Source: Hymenopus coronatus (Eukaryota; Arthropoda; Insecta; Mantodea; Hymenopodidae). From it: DNA of 64,000 nt. Below, piece after piece: positions 45,197 through 55,836 of this stretch. Numbering within the stretch: the first letter of the stretch is position 1; the number at the start of each line of letters is the position of its first letter. Both the position numbers and the translations under genes were made by a program. Location: the NCBI GenBank assembly GCA_030762935.1, contig CM060887.1:8238501-8302500 (forward strand), in the 5' to 3' direction. Below the pieces are notes generated by a model. That model had not been told where the DNA came from and ran no database searches. It worked only from the letters and a program-made list of their open reading frames with translations.

Positions 45197-45530
45197 CTGT
45201 GTGTGTGTGGACCACATTTGGCTGGGGTTTTCTCATGGTTTCCCTCAGGCGTGAATGTAAATATCGGATTTGGATAGGTATAGTCAGACTGAAAAATTCA
45301 ATGCCATTGCCGGGATTTGAACCACGGATGTCCCGGTCTCTAGCCGGTTACTCTACCACTGAACTATCAGGGCAACATGCCGGCGGAGCATTGAATTTCT
45401 CAACTGACTCGCATGTTTCCCACAAGGTGATCTCACGTTATTTTGAGATGACAACCCCAATGGCGACTTACAATGTTACAAGTACTTAAGTCCCAGGATT
45501 CATAGTATAGCCAACTGTTATGGTCAAAGG
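45197..45530 (-). mobile_element. tRNA-like element B, copy 1
   Basis: Minus strand: GTTCAGTGGTAGAGTAACCG ... GTGGTTCAAATCCCGGC, a tRNA-like A and B box pair. Collinear with copy 2 from GGATAGGTA to GCCAACT. A GT run and TTTTCTCATGGTTTCCCTC precede it. The outer inverted repeats of copy 2 are not visible here. Confidence 0.8.
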
Positions 45531-45538
45531 GTATTGGA

Positions 45539-45860
45539 TTAATTGTTTTTTCACACAAGCCGTGTGTAGGACAGGAGTTGGATAGGTAGAGCCAGACTGA
45601 AAAATTGAATACCATAGCCGGGATTTGAACCACGAATCTCCCGGTCTCTAGTCGGTTGCTCTACCACTGAGCTATCATACAACATGCCGGCATAGCATTG
45701 AATTTCTCAACTGACTCGCATGTTTCCCGGCAAACCAAAAGGAGTTGTCAAATCATTTTGAGATGAAAACCTTAATGGCGCCTTGCAATGTTGTAAGTAC
45801 TTAGGATTCATAGTAAGGCCAACTCCTGTTCTACACATGGCTTGTGTGAAAAACAATTAA
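45539..45860 (-). mobile_element. tRNA-like element B, copy 2, with long inverted repeats
   Basis: After TTAA the left end reads TTGTTTTTTCACACAAGCC and continues as a repeat of about 38 bp to GGAGTTGG. The right end is its inverted copy (CCAACTCCTG ... GGCTTGTGTG) with few differences, followed by TTAA. The centre carries a tRNA-like module on the minus strand (TAGCTCAGTGGTAGAGCAAC and GGTTCAAATCCC). Terminal inverted repeats indicate a DNA transposon, the tRNA-like boxes a SINE; perhaps a SINE captured by a piggyBac-type MITE. Confidence 0.85.
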
Positions 45861-45868
45861 ACCAAATG

Positions 45869-46157
45869 GAGTTTTATTTATGGACGCTCTTTAACTGCTG
45901 TGGTTCTCAGCGTCCCATTCTATATTGGGCGTGAAAGACCGCTTAATTTTGCTCAGGGGCCCCTCTATCAGGCTTGAGGTTCTTTTACGTGCCGTAAGTC
46001 CACGACACAGGACTCACGGCTTTAGTTCCTTTCCGAAGGAAGCCATGCTAAGGATTTTTACGCCCGAAAATGTCCATCGTCCTCCGCCGGGTTTGAACCC
46101 ACGAACTGTGGGTATTTGAAGTTAGCATGGTAAGCACTACCCCACGGAGGACGACCT
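45869..46157 (-). mobile_element. SINE-A, full length
   Basis: Body GTTTTATTTATGGACGCTCT at left, tRNA-like head ending CCACGGAGGACGACC at right. Followed by CATGTTTCCCCTCAGGC, a scrap also seen before element B copy 1. Confidence 0.88.
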
Positions 46158-46205
46158 CTCATGTTTCCCCTCAGGCACCAATGTAAATACCGGATTGGAT
46201 ATTAC

Positions 46206-46694
46206 ACACGAGGGTCATCCTGAAAATGAAGACGATTTGACATAACTAAATAATAATGAAAGTTATCAGCACAAAACTTGATTTACAAAGTAACACTACC
46301 TTACTCTATTTCTCAACGTAATCGCCATTGTTATCAAGGTCAAATGGTACCATGTTTTCAATGCACATGTTTTACTTTTCTAACGCCAAAAAACTTATTC
46401 GCTTTTTTGAATGCACAAAATGTAAGTCAGCATTCCTCTTCGTTTGTTTTGAATGGCTCTCCGCAATGGCTCTTCAAAACAACGTCAATGTTCATTTGAA
46501 ATCATTGGCGGCAACATTTTTTGAAGCGGGTATTGCAAAGCTTGTGCACAGGTACGATAAATGTCTCAATCTTTTCGGTGATTATGTTGAAAAGTAACCA
46601 TAAGTGTACAAAACTTTAAGTGATAAAATAATTGTTTTCTATGAACTTGTCTTTTATTTATAGCCTATCAGAGGCTGACAAAACGGCCCTCGTA
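46206..46694. pseudogene. mariner chimera with two outward 3' ends
   Basis: The left about 160 bp (ACGAGGGTCATCCTGAAAAT onward) is the reversed 3' end of the mariner family seen at 15083-15370. The right part codes in the plus direction for SLAATFFEAGIAKLVHRYDK and CLNLFGDYVEK, a transposase C-terminus, then a stop and a terminal repeat ending GGCCCTCGTA. So TIR-like ends (TACGAGGG / CCCTCGTA) bracket about 490 bp formed from two 3' ends joined tail to tail. No catalytic domain remains. The middle (46365-46480) is unassigned. Confidence 0.78.
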
Positions 46695-46708
46695 TTTGCA
46701 GACAAGTT

Positions 46709-46825
46709 TTTGACCAGGCGCTCTCAAAATATATATATTTCCTGTGAAATATCGGTATCAAATTGTGTGGAATGCAAACCTTCCTCTACCTACTATAGAC
46801 ATGGTAGAGAAAACAATAAAGGATG
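46709..46825 (-). mobile_element. HTR left-end fragment
   Basis: TTTTGACCAGGCGCTCTC to the reduced hairpin CTCTACCTACTATAGACATGGTAGAG. Confidence 0.75.
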
Positions 46826-46985
46826 ATGATTAGATGTAATGTTGTTTTGTAGTTTAACGTCCTTCAGCCTGCGTTGCCATATCGTACGACGAATGAAACC
46901 GTTGAAATGATACTTAAACGGTTTCGAGGTCTATGAAGCTTAAAGTTACTCTCATTCGTCTTCTGAGGATAAGGAAGAACTACAA
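46826..46985. repeat. repeat family F3, copy 1
   Basis: About 160 bp similar to 58104-58250 (TTGTTTTGTAGTTTAACGTCC, split as TTGTTTTGTA then TTAACGTCC; CTATGAAGCTTAAAGT; AGGATAAGG). Both are preceded by AATAAA and GGATGAT. Class unknown. Confidence 0.65.
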
Positions 46986-46991
46986 AAAAAA

Positions 46992-47837
46992 TCTTATGTG
47001 TTCCATTCATATGACCTTCTGTATACCTCTGTAACAAATTATTGTTAAAAATCTTATGCTTCCATTTACTTCAAGCTAATCGAGAAAAAAATAGCAGAAA
47101 TAGTCTTATTGCTTGCTTACTTCTAACTAGAAACGAAATAGGGGAGTACCGTTGGTTAAAGTGATAGTCAAAAGCTGGTTGATATGTGACTGTACTTCCT
47201 TTGTTTGTATGGACAGGAGTTGACGAATTCCTGTATGAGAAAAGTATGTTTTTCAAAGCTGAAACCAATAACAAGGAAAATGTATAAAAAAACTATCAAC
47301 TACACGAAAAAAAAATGTATAGGGCATACATTTTGTGTTTTAACGTGCTCTATATTTTTTGTGTGGTGAGCTTTTGTTCCATCTCTTACGATTTAGCAGT
47401 TATGCAAAATTCAGTGAAATTGATCCAGAATAAAGTAGTCTTCAGAGGCTATTCCTATAAAATTCAAGATATGTATTTTATTTGTCAGGTAAATATCTTT
47501 AAGATACGATATTTTAATCAAAATAGTTAGTCAGTTTTAAGAAAGTCAAAATTTTCGAAAAATGTTCCATGTAAAGGGTAATTGGGGGTGGGGGGATTTT
47601 CTTGAAAATCTTAGTGTCGCATCCTTGGAAGATACCAAACTTAAATACTAAGTTTGTTATTTAACCGTCTTTTCGTTTTTAATCTACGGTGTTCACATAC
47701 ACACGGACCTTTTTCTGAAGATGATTTTTTTGGATTCAGGGGGTCCTAAAGCATATATTTCCGGTGAAATCTCGGTTTCGAATTTTTGGGTGGAATACGA
47801 TACTTCCTCTATGCACATAGTACGTGTAGAGAAAGTA
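46992..47837 (-). mobile_element. HTR full-length copy
   Basis: Right end TCTTATGTGTTCCATTC, eight A before it; left hairpin shortened to CTCTATGCACATAGTACGTGTAGAG. Terminates AAAGTAAAA. Confidence 0.93.
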
Positions 47838-47842
47838 AAATT

Positions 47843-47930
47843 ATACCACATCCAGGTAACTCAATCTATGCGAGATTCGAACTTGCGACCTCTTGAATGT
47901 GAGGCAGACATGCTACTCCCTACAGAGGCG
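47843..47930 (-). mobile_element. SINE-C tRNA-like head
   Basis: Same module as 42533 and 58931 (GAGATTCGAACTTGCGACC, GTGAGGCAGACATGCTA), again directly after the left terminus of a minus HTR. Confidence 0.7.
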
Positions 47931-48304
47931 AGATGGTTTAGTGTTCCACATCAAAAGATATGAAATGAAATAGAAATGTTAGATGTTAATATATCTTACG
48001 CCTGTAGAGATGATCGCCCGTTGTGCAGCTAAACCTATGAAGTTGCCTGCGAATGAGGAGTTATGTACAAAAATAAAGTTCAGTGCCCCTAGAGTTTTAG
48101 GTGACTAAATGTATTTGTGTTATGTATACAAAATAAATTTTGGCATCCATAACTTCGCAACACGATTTCTGATTTGTTAAAATGTACAGTCTGTCCCAAG
48201 ATTCAACAAAAACTGAAATATATACTGTTCAGGATATCTGATAATGAAAATACGAAAGAAATACTAATTGTGAGGTCCCACATCTAAATTAATGTTTAAA
48301 AAAG
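47931..48304. other. unassigned spacer
   Basis: About 370 bp; nothing recognised. Confidence 0.35.
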
Positions 48305-48453
48305 TCAGATGTGCTCAATTCACATGACTTTCTCTACATCGCTGTAACAAATTATTTTTAGAAAGCCTATTCGTCTATCTACTTTATGATAATCAAAATA
48401 AACATTAGCAGAAATTGTCCTTAATGCTTGGTTCATTGTAAGTAGAAGGGAAA
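48305..48453 (-). mobile_element. HTR right-end fragment
   Basis: TCAGATGTGCTCAATTCACA to AAGTAGAAGGGAAAAAA, where another right end starts. Confidence 0.85.
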
Positions 48454-48456
48454 AAA

Positions 48457-48800
48457 TCTAATGTGTTTCATGCAGAGATGATCGGTAAACAAACCTTTTA
48501 TTCAAAACATTAATCTGTTATCTACATCATGTTAATCAAGATAAATATAGGCAGAATTAGTCTTATTACTAGCGTCCTTGTAAGTAGAAGGGAAATAAGA
48601 GAATGCACAGGCTAAAATGATACCCTCGTCCTTTAAAAGCCGGTCGCCATGTGAAAAAATTGAAATTCCAATCTGTTTGCTTGCCAGGAGTAAACAAACG
48701 AGAAACGAGAAGAAAGAGAACATTTAAGTGGCTTAAAATTGAAATTGACAATCCTGAATATCTCGAAAACGGTTAACTCTACAAAAAATGTTTTCGAGAT
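48457..48800 (-). mobile_element. HTR right-end fragment
   Basis: TCTAATGTGTTTCATGCAGA: the inverted repeat itself is deleted. Continues to the CTCGAAAACGGTTAACTC block. Confidence 0.82.
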
Positions 48801-48842
48801 ACACCGCATTGTTGGTACCAATTTTAAACAAATTGACTTCTT

Positions 48843-49662
48843 ACTTTCTCTACGCGTACTACGTGTATAGGGTATAGAAAAGGTATTGTAATGCACCCAA
48901 AAATTCGATACCCAGAATACACTGGAAATACTTGTTTTGGGTTCCCCTGAATCCAAAAAAAAGCATTTTTGGAGAAAGGTCCGTGTATTTGTCTGTATGT
49001 GTCTGTGAACAGTATAGCCCAAATATGAACAGACCGTTAAATATTAACCTTGATATTTAAGTTCGGCATCTTCCAAAGATGCGACACGAAGATTTTCAAG
49101 AAAATTCCCCACCCCCACCCACCCTTTACATGGCAGTTTTTTCAAAAAGAGTTCTTACGATTTTGATTAAAATAACATATATTAAAGATGTATATCTTGA
49201 ATTTTCTTGGAATAGCCTCTGATGACTTCCTTATTCTGGGTGAATTTTGCGGAATTTTGCATAACTGCTAAACCGTAAGAGATAGACAAAAACTAACCAC
49301 ACAAAAATGTAGAGTACGTTAAAACACACAATTAATGTTATATACATTTTACATGGAGTTGTTCGTTTTTGAGATATTCCTTGTTTTTGGTTTCAGCTTT
49401 GAAAAACATACTTTTCTCATACAAGAATTTGTCAACTCCTGTCCATACAAATAAAGGAACTTCAGTCCCATAGCAACCAGCTTTTGACTATCACTTTAAC
49501 CTATGATACTCCCTTTTTTCGCTTCTACTTACAAGGAAACAATTAATAAGACTATTTCTGCTAAATTTTTCTCGTTAGCATGAAGTAAATAGAAGTATAA
49601 GCTTTTTAACAATAATTTGTTGCAGAGATGTAGAGAAAGTCATGTGAGTGGAACATATCAGA
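48843..49662 (+). mobile_element. HTR full-length copy
   Basis: ACTTTCTCTACGCGTACTACG with hairpin; right end GATGTAGAGAAAGTCATGTG to ATCAGA. About 40 bp missing after GGCAGTTTTTTC. Five T follow. Confidence 0.93.
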
Positions 49663-49811
49663 TTTTTCCCTTCTACTTACAAGGAACTAAGCAATAAGAT
49701 AATTTCTGCTAATGTTTATCTCGATTAGCATGAAGTTGATAGAAGCATAAGCTTTTTAACAATAATTTGTAACAGAGATGCGGAGAAGGTCATGTGATTC
49801 TAACACAGCAT
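49663..49811 (+). mobile_element. HTR right-end fragment
   Basis: CCCTTCTACTTACAAGGAAC directly after the T tract of the previous copy, to GATGCGGAGAAGGTCATGTG and ACACAGCA. Confidence 0.85.
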
Positions 49812-49819
49812 ATTTTTTA

Positions 49820-50212
49820 TTCTGAATTACTAGTAAACCGTAAGCGATACACAAAAAATGTAGACCTGGTTAGAACATATAATTTAGGTCATACACATGT
49901 TTGTTGCAGAGATATATATCCGTATTCGAGATATTTGTAGTCTTTGGTTTCAGTTTTAAACAAATTAACTTTTTTCAAACGGGACCATGCAAAACGAATC
50001 CAACCTGAATTGTTTCACATTACAACCAGCTTTTAAAATATTTGATTATCTTTTTAGCCTAATATTTCGCTTCTGCTTACAAGAAAACAAGTAATAAGAC
50101 CAGTTCAGATAACGTAGTCTTGATTAGAATGAAGTACACAGAAGAATAAGCTTATTAACAATAATTTCTCACAGAAATGCACAGAAAGTCATGTGAATGG
50201 AACACATCTCAT
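49820..50212 (+). mobile_element. HTR right-end half
   Basis: TCTGAATTACTAGTAAACCG to AAATGCACAGAAAGTCATGT and ACATCTCA, then T. Confidence 0.85.
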
Positions 50213-50219
50213 TTTTTTC

Positions 50220-50445
50220 ATCCTGATCAGGCAAACAAAGTGCAATTTCAATAGCATCACATAGGGCCCTGCTTTTAAAAGATTTGACTATAGCTTGAGT
50301 CTAGTGAATTCCATTAGTTCACATCTATTTAGAAGGAGCAAAGTAATACAAGCAACTTTGCTAATATTGATCTCTATTAGCATGAAGTAGAGGGAAGATT
50401 GATAAAAATAATTTGTTGTAAAATATTTAGAGAATGGCGTATATT
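50220..50445 (+). mobile_element. HTR right-end fragment
   Basis: TCCTGATCAGGCAAACAAAG to AAATATTTAGAGAATGGCGT; the last of four right-end pieces in a row. Confidence 0.75.
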
Positions 50446-50494
50446 ATTTTATTATATATTCAGGGAACCTCTAATCGTGTATTTCCAAATGCAA
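50446..50494 (-). mobile_element. HTR left-end fragment, split by SINE-A
   Basis: ATTCAGGGAACCTC to TTTCCAAATGCAA. The remainder lies at about 50766-50838 (TTTTGTATGAAATGCAATACC to ACATACGTTATAGCG, hairpin degraded). Confidence 0.7.
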
Positions 50495-50765
50495 TTCGTC
50501 ACCCTCCGTGGTGTAATGGTTACCATGCTAATTTCATATACCCAAGGTCGCGGGTTCAAATCCGGCGGAGGGCAATGGCTTTTTTCGGGTGTAAAAATCC
50601 TTAGCATGGCTTCCTTCGGAAGGGAAGTAAAGCCGTTGGTCCCGTGTCGTAGATTTACGGCACGTAAAAGAAGCTCAAGCCTGATAGAGAGGCCTCTGAG
50701 CAAAATTAAGCGGTCTTACAAGCTAAATTTATATTGGAGAGTGTCCACAAATAAGACGCCATTTT
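50495..50765 (+). mobile_element. SINE-A, full length, with target-site duplication
   Basis: Complete tRNA-like head: CCCTCCG (near 50502) pairs with CGGAGGG (near 50567) as a 7-bp acceptor stem. TGGTGTAATGG resembles an A box and GGTTCAAATCC a B box. The body contains TTCGGAAGGGAAGTAAAGCC and GAGAGGCCTCTGAGC. Direct repeats TTTCCAAATGCAA (50482-50494) and TTTCCAAATACAA (50766-50778) flank it. tRNA-derived, non-coding, presumably mobilised by a LINE. Confidence 0.92.
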
Positions 50766-51029
50766 TTTCCAAATACAAGTCAATATAGAGTACTTTTTTG
50801 TATGAAATGCAATACCTTCTACATACGTTATAGCGAAATAATTTCTAAAATGATATTAATTAATGGAAGAATAAGTTTGGGGAAGAACAATTTGTTGAAT
50901 GGGTAGAGAATGTTACGATATATTTTTAAAGTAAATATTAGGAATAATCCAGCATGCCCATAACTATAAGGATTTTTCTGCAACAGCAGATTGAATTAGG
51001 TAATTTCATAAGAACTCGTTATACTAGTT

Positions 51030-51501
51030 ACTTTCTCTATACGTATTATGTACATAGTGTATAGAGAATGTATGGCATTCCACGAAAAAAATTCGATACC
51101 AAGATTTCACCGAAAATGTTTTAGGGTTCCCTGTATCCAAATAAAGCATTTTCACAAAATTTTGTTTTTCTTATAAATGGCTCTAACGATTTTGACTAAA
51201 ATACCTAATATTAAAACGTTTTCCATAAAAATAAAATATATATCTTGAATTTTCTGGGAATTGCTTCTGAAGACCTGTTTTTTCTGGATGAAGTTTGCAT
51301 AACTTGTAAACCGTAACAGATAGACAAAAACTTACTACACAAAAAATTTAGATCTTGTTAAAATACACAATTTATATAATATATATTTTTTCGTGGAGTT
51401 TGCCGTTTTCAAGACATTTCTTGTTATTGGTCTCAGCTTTAAAAAAAACTACGGGGATTTATTAACTCCTGTCCATACAAAGGAACTTCAGCCATATCAG
51501 A
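51030..51501 (+). mobile_element. HTR with two internal deletions
   Basis: ACTTTCTCTATACGTATTATG and hairpin. It skips from GCATTTTCACAAAATTTTG into the middle, and from CTTCAGCCATA directly to the last bases TCAGA, followed by eleven T. The right inverted repeat is gone. Confidence 0.85.
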
Positions 51502-51918
51502 TTTTTTTTTTTAGCTCTGCTATTGTTGTTTTAAGGTGTCAGTTACTAGGAACGTTGCAGATGCCTACTTGGCCAACCCTGTATTTCAGGAAAATGTAAA
51601 CAAGACTGCTGATTGCAGATATATTAACCGCGGACATCTGGGCGAATGTTTGTTTTCACATACAAATATTCAAGGGTGAAATTTAACTAATTTCACACAT
51701 GTCCAACATGAGATCCCAAATGTAAAATACACACAAGGTAATTACTGCATGGGTTTAATCAACGTACTTTCTAAACAACACTTCAAAATCGTCGTCCAGG
51801 TACAAATGAATAACGAGTGGCGCTGCAATCGGCGGCAACACTTCTCCAGGCGCACATATTTAATTGTGTCCCGAGCATTGCATTCCACACAAACATTCTG
51901 TACAGACATTATTAGCGA
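51502..51918. other. unassigned spacer
   Basis: About 415 bp; nothing recognised. Confidence 0.35.
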
Positions 51919-52576
51919 TATGACTTTCTCTACATCTCTATTTTTAAAAATCTAATGCTTCTATTTACTTCATGCTAAATGAGAAAAAATTAGCAGAAAT
52001 AGTCTTATTACTTGCTTCCTTGTAAGTAGAAGCGAATAAGGGAGTACCATAGGTTAAAGTGAAGTCAAAAGCTGGTTGCTATGAGACTGGTGTTCCTTTG
52101 TTTGTATGGACAGGAGTTGACAAATTCCTGTATGAGAAAAGTATGTGTTTTTTAATGCTGAAACAAAAAAAAAAAAAGTTCATGAAAAAATGTATGCAAA
52201 ATTAATTGTGTGTTTTAACGTGCTCTACATTTTTTGGGTGGTAAGTTTTTGTTCATTTCTTACGGTTTAGCAGTTTTGCAAAATTCCGTAAAATTGATGC
52301 ACAATAAAGTAGTCTTCAGAGGCTATTCCAAAGAATTCAAGATATCCATTTTGTCATATAAATATATTTAATATACGATATTTTAACCAAAATCGATAAG
52401 AGATTTTTGAGAAAATCAAAATTTTCGAAAAAAGTTCCATGTAAAGGGTAGTTTGGGTCGGGGGGGATTTTGTTGAAAATCTTTGTGTCGCATCCTTGCA
52501 AGTTAACAAAATTAAATACCAAGTTTGGTATTTAACGGTCTTTTTGTTTTTGAGCTGTGTTGTCCACACAGACAAG

Positions 52577-52607
<31 letters not shown>

Positions 52608-52750
52608 ATACCTTTTTTCCAGAAATGCTTTTTTTTTGGATTCAGGGAGTCTCAAAACACATATTTGTGGTGAAATCTCGGTATCGAAATTTTGGGTGCA
52701 ATACAATAGTTTCTCTATACACTATCTACATTGTACGTGTAGAGAAAGTA
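51919..52750 (-). mobile_element. HTR full-length copy
   Basis: Right terminus altered (GATATGACTTTCTCTACATC), left hairpin CTCTATACACTATCTACATTGTACGTGTAGAG. Carries a CG/CA run at 52576-52608. Subfamily 2. Confidence 0.92.
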
Positions 52751-52829
52751 AAAACATCTTTGTGAGTGTCTGTCTCTCTACAGCGTAACTCAAAAAGGAA
52801 ATATTGGATAATCTCCAAAACAATTTTTT

Positions 52830-53362
52830 TTTCTTCTGCTACGGTAGCCATAGAATAGGACAGGTATTCTATTTCATCAAAAATATATGTTTTGAGTTCT
52901 CCGAGGAAAAAAATTACACGCACTATGTACTATTGCACTCAAAAATTCCATACTGAGATTACACAGGAAATACACATTTTAGAGTCCCTTGTATCCAATA
53001 AACATTTTAGAAAAACTTCCGTGAGTGCCCATGAACATGATAGTTTAAAAACGAAATGTCGGTAAAATACTAAACTTCATACTTACGTTTAGTATGTTCC
53101 AAGGTTGGCACAACAGTTTTGGAAAAATCTTTCACCCCAAAATAGCCTTTATATGCAAAAATTAAAGAATTTCGATGTTCTCAAAAATAGCTCTTAACGA
53201 TTTTGATTACAATACCGTGTATTAAAGATATTCACATGCCAAATAATATCTTGATTTTTCTGAGAATGGCCTCTGAAGACCTCTTTATTCTGGATTAATT
53301 TTGCATAACTGATAAACCCTAAGAGATACACAAAAACTTACTACACAACAAATTCGTAGCGT
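52830..53362 (+). mobile_element. two HTR fragments, hairpins lost
   Basis: A short left-end scrap (GGTATTCTATTTCATC, to about 52912) and then a second copy from ACACGCACTATGTACTATTG to ACTTACTACACAACAAATTC. Subfamily 1-like (GAACATGATAGTTT). Confidence 0.75.
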
Positions 53363-53384
53363 GTGTATGTGTATGTTAGTGATC

Positions 53385-53610
53385 ATCTTTTAGCTTCCAA
53401 GGGTGCGACACGAAGATTTTCAACAAAGACTCCAACTACCCAAGCTTTTATATGAAAAAAATCGAATATTTTTCTTTAAAAAAATAACTTTGGAATTTGA
53501 TTAAAATGCTTACAAGATAATTAAAATGCAATTGGATTTTTCTAAAATTTTCTTTATTCTTCATTTTGAATAACTTTTGCATAACTGGTAAATATTAATC
53601 AAAATTTGTC
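53385..53610 (+). mobile_element. HTR middle fragment, diverged
   Basis: TTAGCTTCCAAGGGTGCGAC to CTTTTGCATAACTGGTAAAT. Confidence 0.75.
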
Positions 53611-53955
53611 AGGTTCTTCAGGCTACCATATTGTTCCACACAATTGCTGCCAATGCAGTTTCTTAGAAATCAGTTCTTCCCTCCCTCGTTTCCCCTCTCA
53701 ATCAGTTTTCCTACTGTCCTGGCTTCCCTCTTATTCTTAAAGCAACTTCATTACTTATCGTGTCTATCATATTTCATAGTTCAGCTTTATGGAAGTGTAC
53801 TTTTGAAATCATTTTCCTCACTCCTCTTGATGTCCAGATTTGCGCATTGGGGCGAGAGCACTTCCACAAGTACTTGCTCCGTCAGCCATTCCACTGCAAG
53901 GCTTTTGCTTACAATAATGCTTTCTCAGTAGCTTTCCTCTTGTTAAACGTTATAT
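53611..53955. other. unassigned, upstream of mariner
   Basis: Where the mariner 5' terminus would be expected, but no TACGAGGG-like repeat is visible, so the left end appears lost. Confidence 0.4.
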
Positions 53956-54247
53956 TAGTCCAACTAATATTAAAGCTGAACTGGATTCTACTTTGGGGGA
54001 GTCTGTTCCTTTATTTACAACAGTGAAATATTGGGTGGCTGAGTTTAAGAGCTGCCAAGACGAACATCGCAGTGGTCGACCAAATGAGGTCACCAGTCCA
54101 GAAATTGTAACGAAAATCCACAAAATGGTATTGGATGACCGCCGACTGAAAGAACGACATTTCAAAACTTCTGTACAACACATACTGACTGAAAATTTGG
54201 ACATAAGAAAGTTGTGTGCAAGGTGAATGCCGCGTTTGCTCACAATA
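53956..54247 (+). pseudogene. mariner transposase, N-terminal part
   Basis: Plus frame from about 53957: SPTNIKAELDSTLGESVPLF, TTVKYWVAEFK, DEHRSGRPNEV and LDIRKLCAR. These are the two helix-turn-helix modules of an irritans-like mariner transposase, which binds the terminal repeats, with the linker motif GRP between them. The frame changes near 54150 (RRLKERHFKT) and the first about 20 residues and the 5' repeat are missing. The coding sequence continues after the HTR at 54256-55100. Dead element. Confidence 0.9.
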
Positions 54248-54255
54248 CAAAAAAA

Positions 54256-55100
54256 TCTTGTGTTCCATTCACATGACTTTCTCTACATCTCTGCAACAAA
54301 TTATTGTTAAAATGCATAGGCTTCTATTTACTTCATGCTAATGAGAAAAATTAGCAGAAACAGTCTTATTACTTGCTTCCTTGTAAGTAGAAGCGAAATA
54401 AGGGAGTACCATACGTTAAAGTGACAGTCAATGCTATGTGACTGAAATTCCTTTGTTTGTGTGGACAGGAGTTGACAAATTCCTGATGAGAAAAGTTTGT
54501 TTTCTAAAGCTGAAACTAAAACCAAGGAATATCTAAAAACGATCAACTCCATGAAAAAACTGTATATAACATGTTCTACAGTTTTTGTGTAGTAAGTTTT
54601 AATCTATCTCTTAGGGTTTAGGAGCTATGCAAAATTCCGTAAATTTCATCCAGAATCAGAATAAAGTAAGTTTCCGAGGCTGTTCCCAGAAAATTGAAGA
54701 TATACATTATATTTGTAAGGTTAATATCTTTAATATACGATATTTTAATCAAAATCGTTGGAGCCATTTTTAAGAAAATCACAATTTTCGAAAAAAGTTC
54801 CATGTAAACGATAGTTTGGGGTGGGGAGATTTTTCTAGAAATCTTTGTGTCGCATTCCTGGAAGATAATAAACTTAAACACCAAGTTTGGTGTTTTACCG
54901 ACATTTTTTTTTTAGTTATCGTGTTCACAGACACAGGGACACACACACGTTTTTTTGTTGTTGTTTTTTTTGAAAATGCTTCTTTTGGATACAGGGTACC
55001 CTGAAACATATATTTCCGGTGAAATCTTGGTATCGATTTTTTTGGGTGGAGTGCAATACCTTCTCTATACACTATGTACATAGTACGTATAGAGAAAGTA
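54256..55100 (-). mobile_element. HTR full-length copy inserted in mariner
   Basis: Right end TCTTGTGTTCCATTCACATG after seven A; left hairpin CTATACACTATGTACATAGT ... GTATAGAGAAAGTA before five A. 845 bp, collinear with the family. Subfamily 1. Mariner sequence reads straight on across the site. Confidence 0.95.
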
Positions 55101-55836
55101 AAAAATAGCGTCGTGGGGATGTTTCAGTCGAGTGTTCGGCAATGTTTCACTGCAATAAAGCTTGAGTTTTTGCGTCGATTAATAACAATGGATGAAATCT
55201 GTGTCCATCACTTCATGCCTGAAACGAAGGAACAAACAAAACATTGGATTGGAAGGGGAGAATCAGCTCCAAAGAAGGCCAAGACTGTTCCATGTGCAAG
55301 CAAGGTCATGGCGTCAATTTTCAGGAACGCACGCAGGATAATTTACATTAAATATCTCAAAAAAAGGAAAAGTAATCAATGGGGACTAGTATGCCAACTT
55401 GTAACAGCGTTTGAGTGATGAAATCGAGCAAAAAACGGCCGCATTTAGCGAAAAAGAAAGTTTTGTTTCATCAAGACAATGCACCAGTCCACACGTCCAT
55501 TATCGCCATGGCCAAAATCAATGAGTGAAAGTTCAAATTGCTTCATCATGCACCCTATTCGCCAGACTTAGTACCCTCTGATTATTTTGTTTCCAAACTT
55601 GAATAAATGGCTTGGTGGTATAAGATTTGCCAACAAAGAAGAGGTGGAGTCTGCAGTTGATGGCTATTTTGCAGACGTCGATAGTTCTCACTATAAACAG
55701 GATATCGAAGCTCTTGAACATCGCTGGCAAAAGTGTATTGAGCTGAAAGGATACTATGTAGAAAAACAAAGATGTTTCCCCCTAAATTTTTTGTGATTTC
55801 TTTGTTAGGTCGGATACTTCTGGGACAGTCCTCGTA
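55101..55836 (+). pseudogene. mariner transposase, catalytic part and 3' end
   Basis: Continues SVRQCFTAIKLEFLRRLITM and DE. Catalytic aspartates can be placed: first in TMDE (codon at 55191), second in FHQDNAP (55475), third in PDLVPSDY (about 55579). Counting the residues between the second and third gives 34, the DD34D signature of mariner. WIGRGESAPKKAKTVP and the C-terminus HRWQKCIELKGYYVEK also match. Defects: a frameshift near 55365-55410, an in-frame stop at 55526 (NE-stop-KF) and a frameshift near 55590. Ends in the terminal repeat GGGACAGTCCTCGTA at 55836. Confidence 0.93.

Noticed and set aside
50495..50570. Functional tRNA gene
   Set aside because: Acceptor stem and A/B boxes are present but the anticodon arm is poor and the module recurs as the head of a SINE with target-site duplications.
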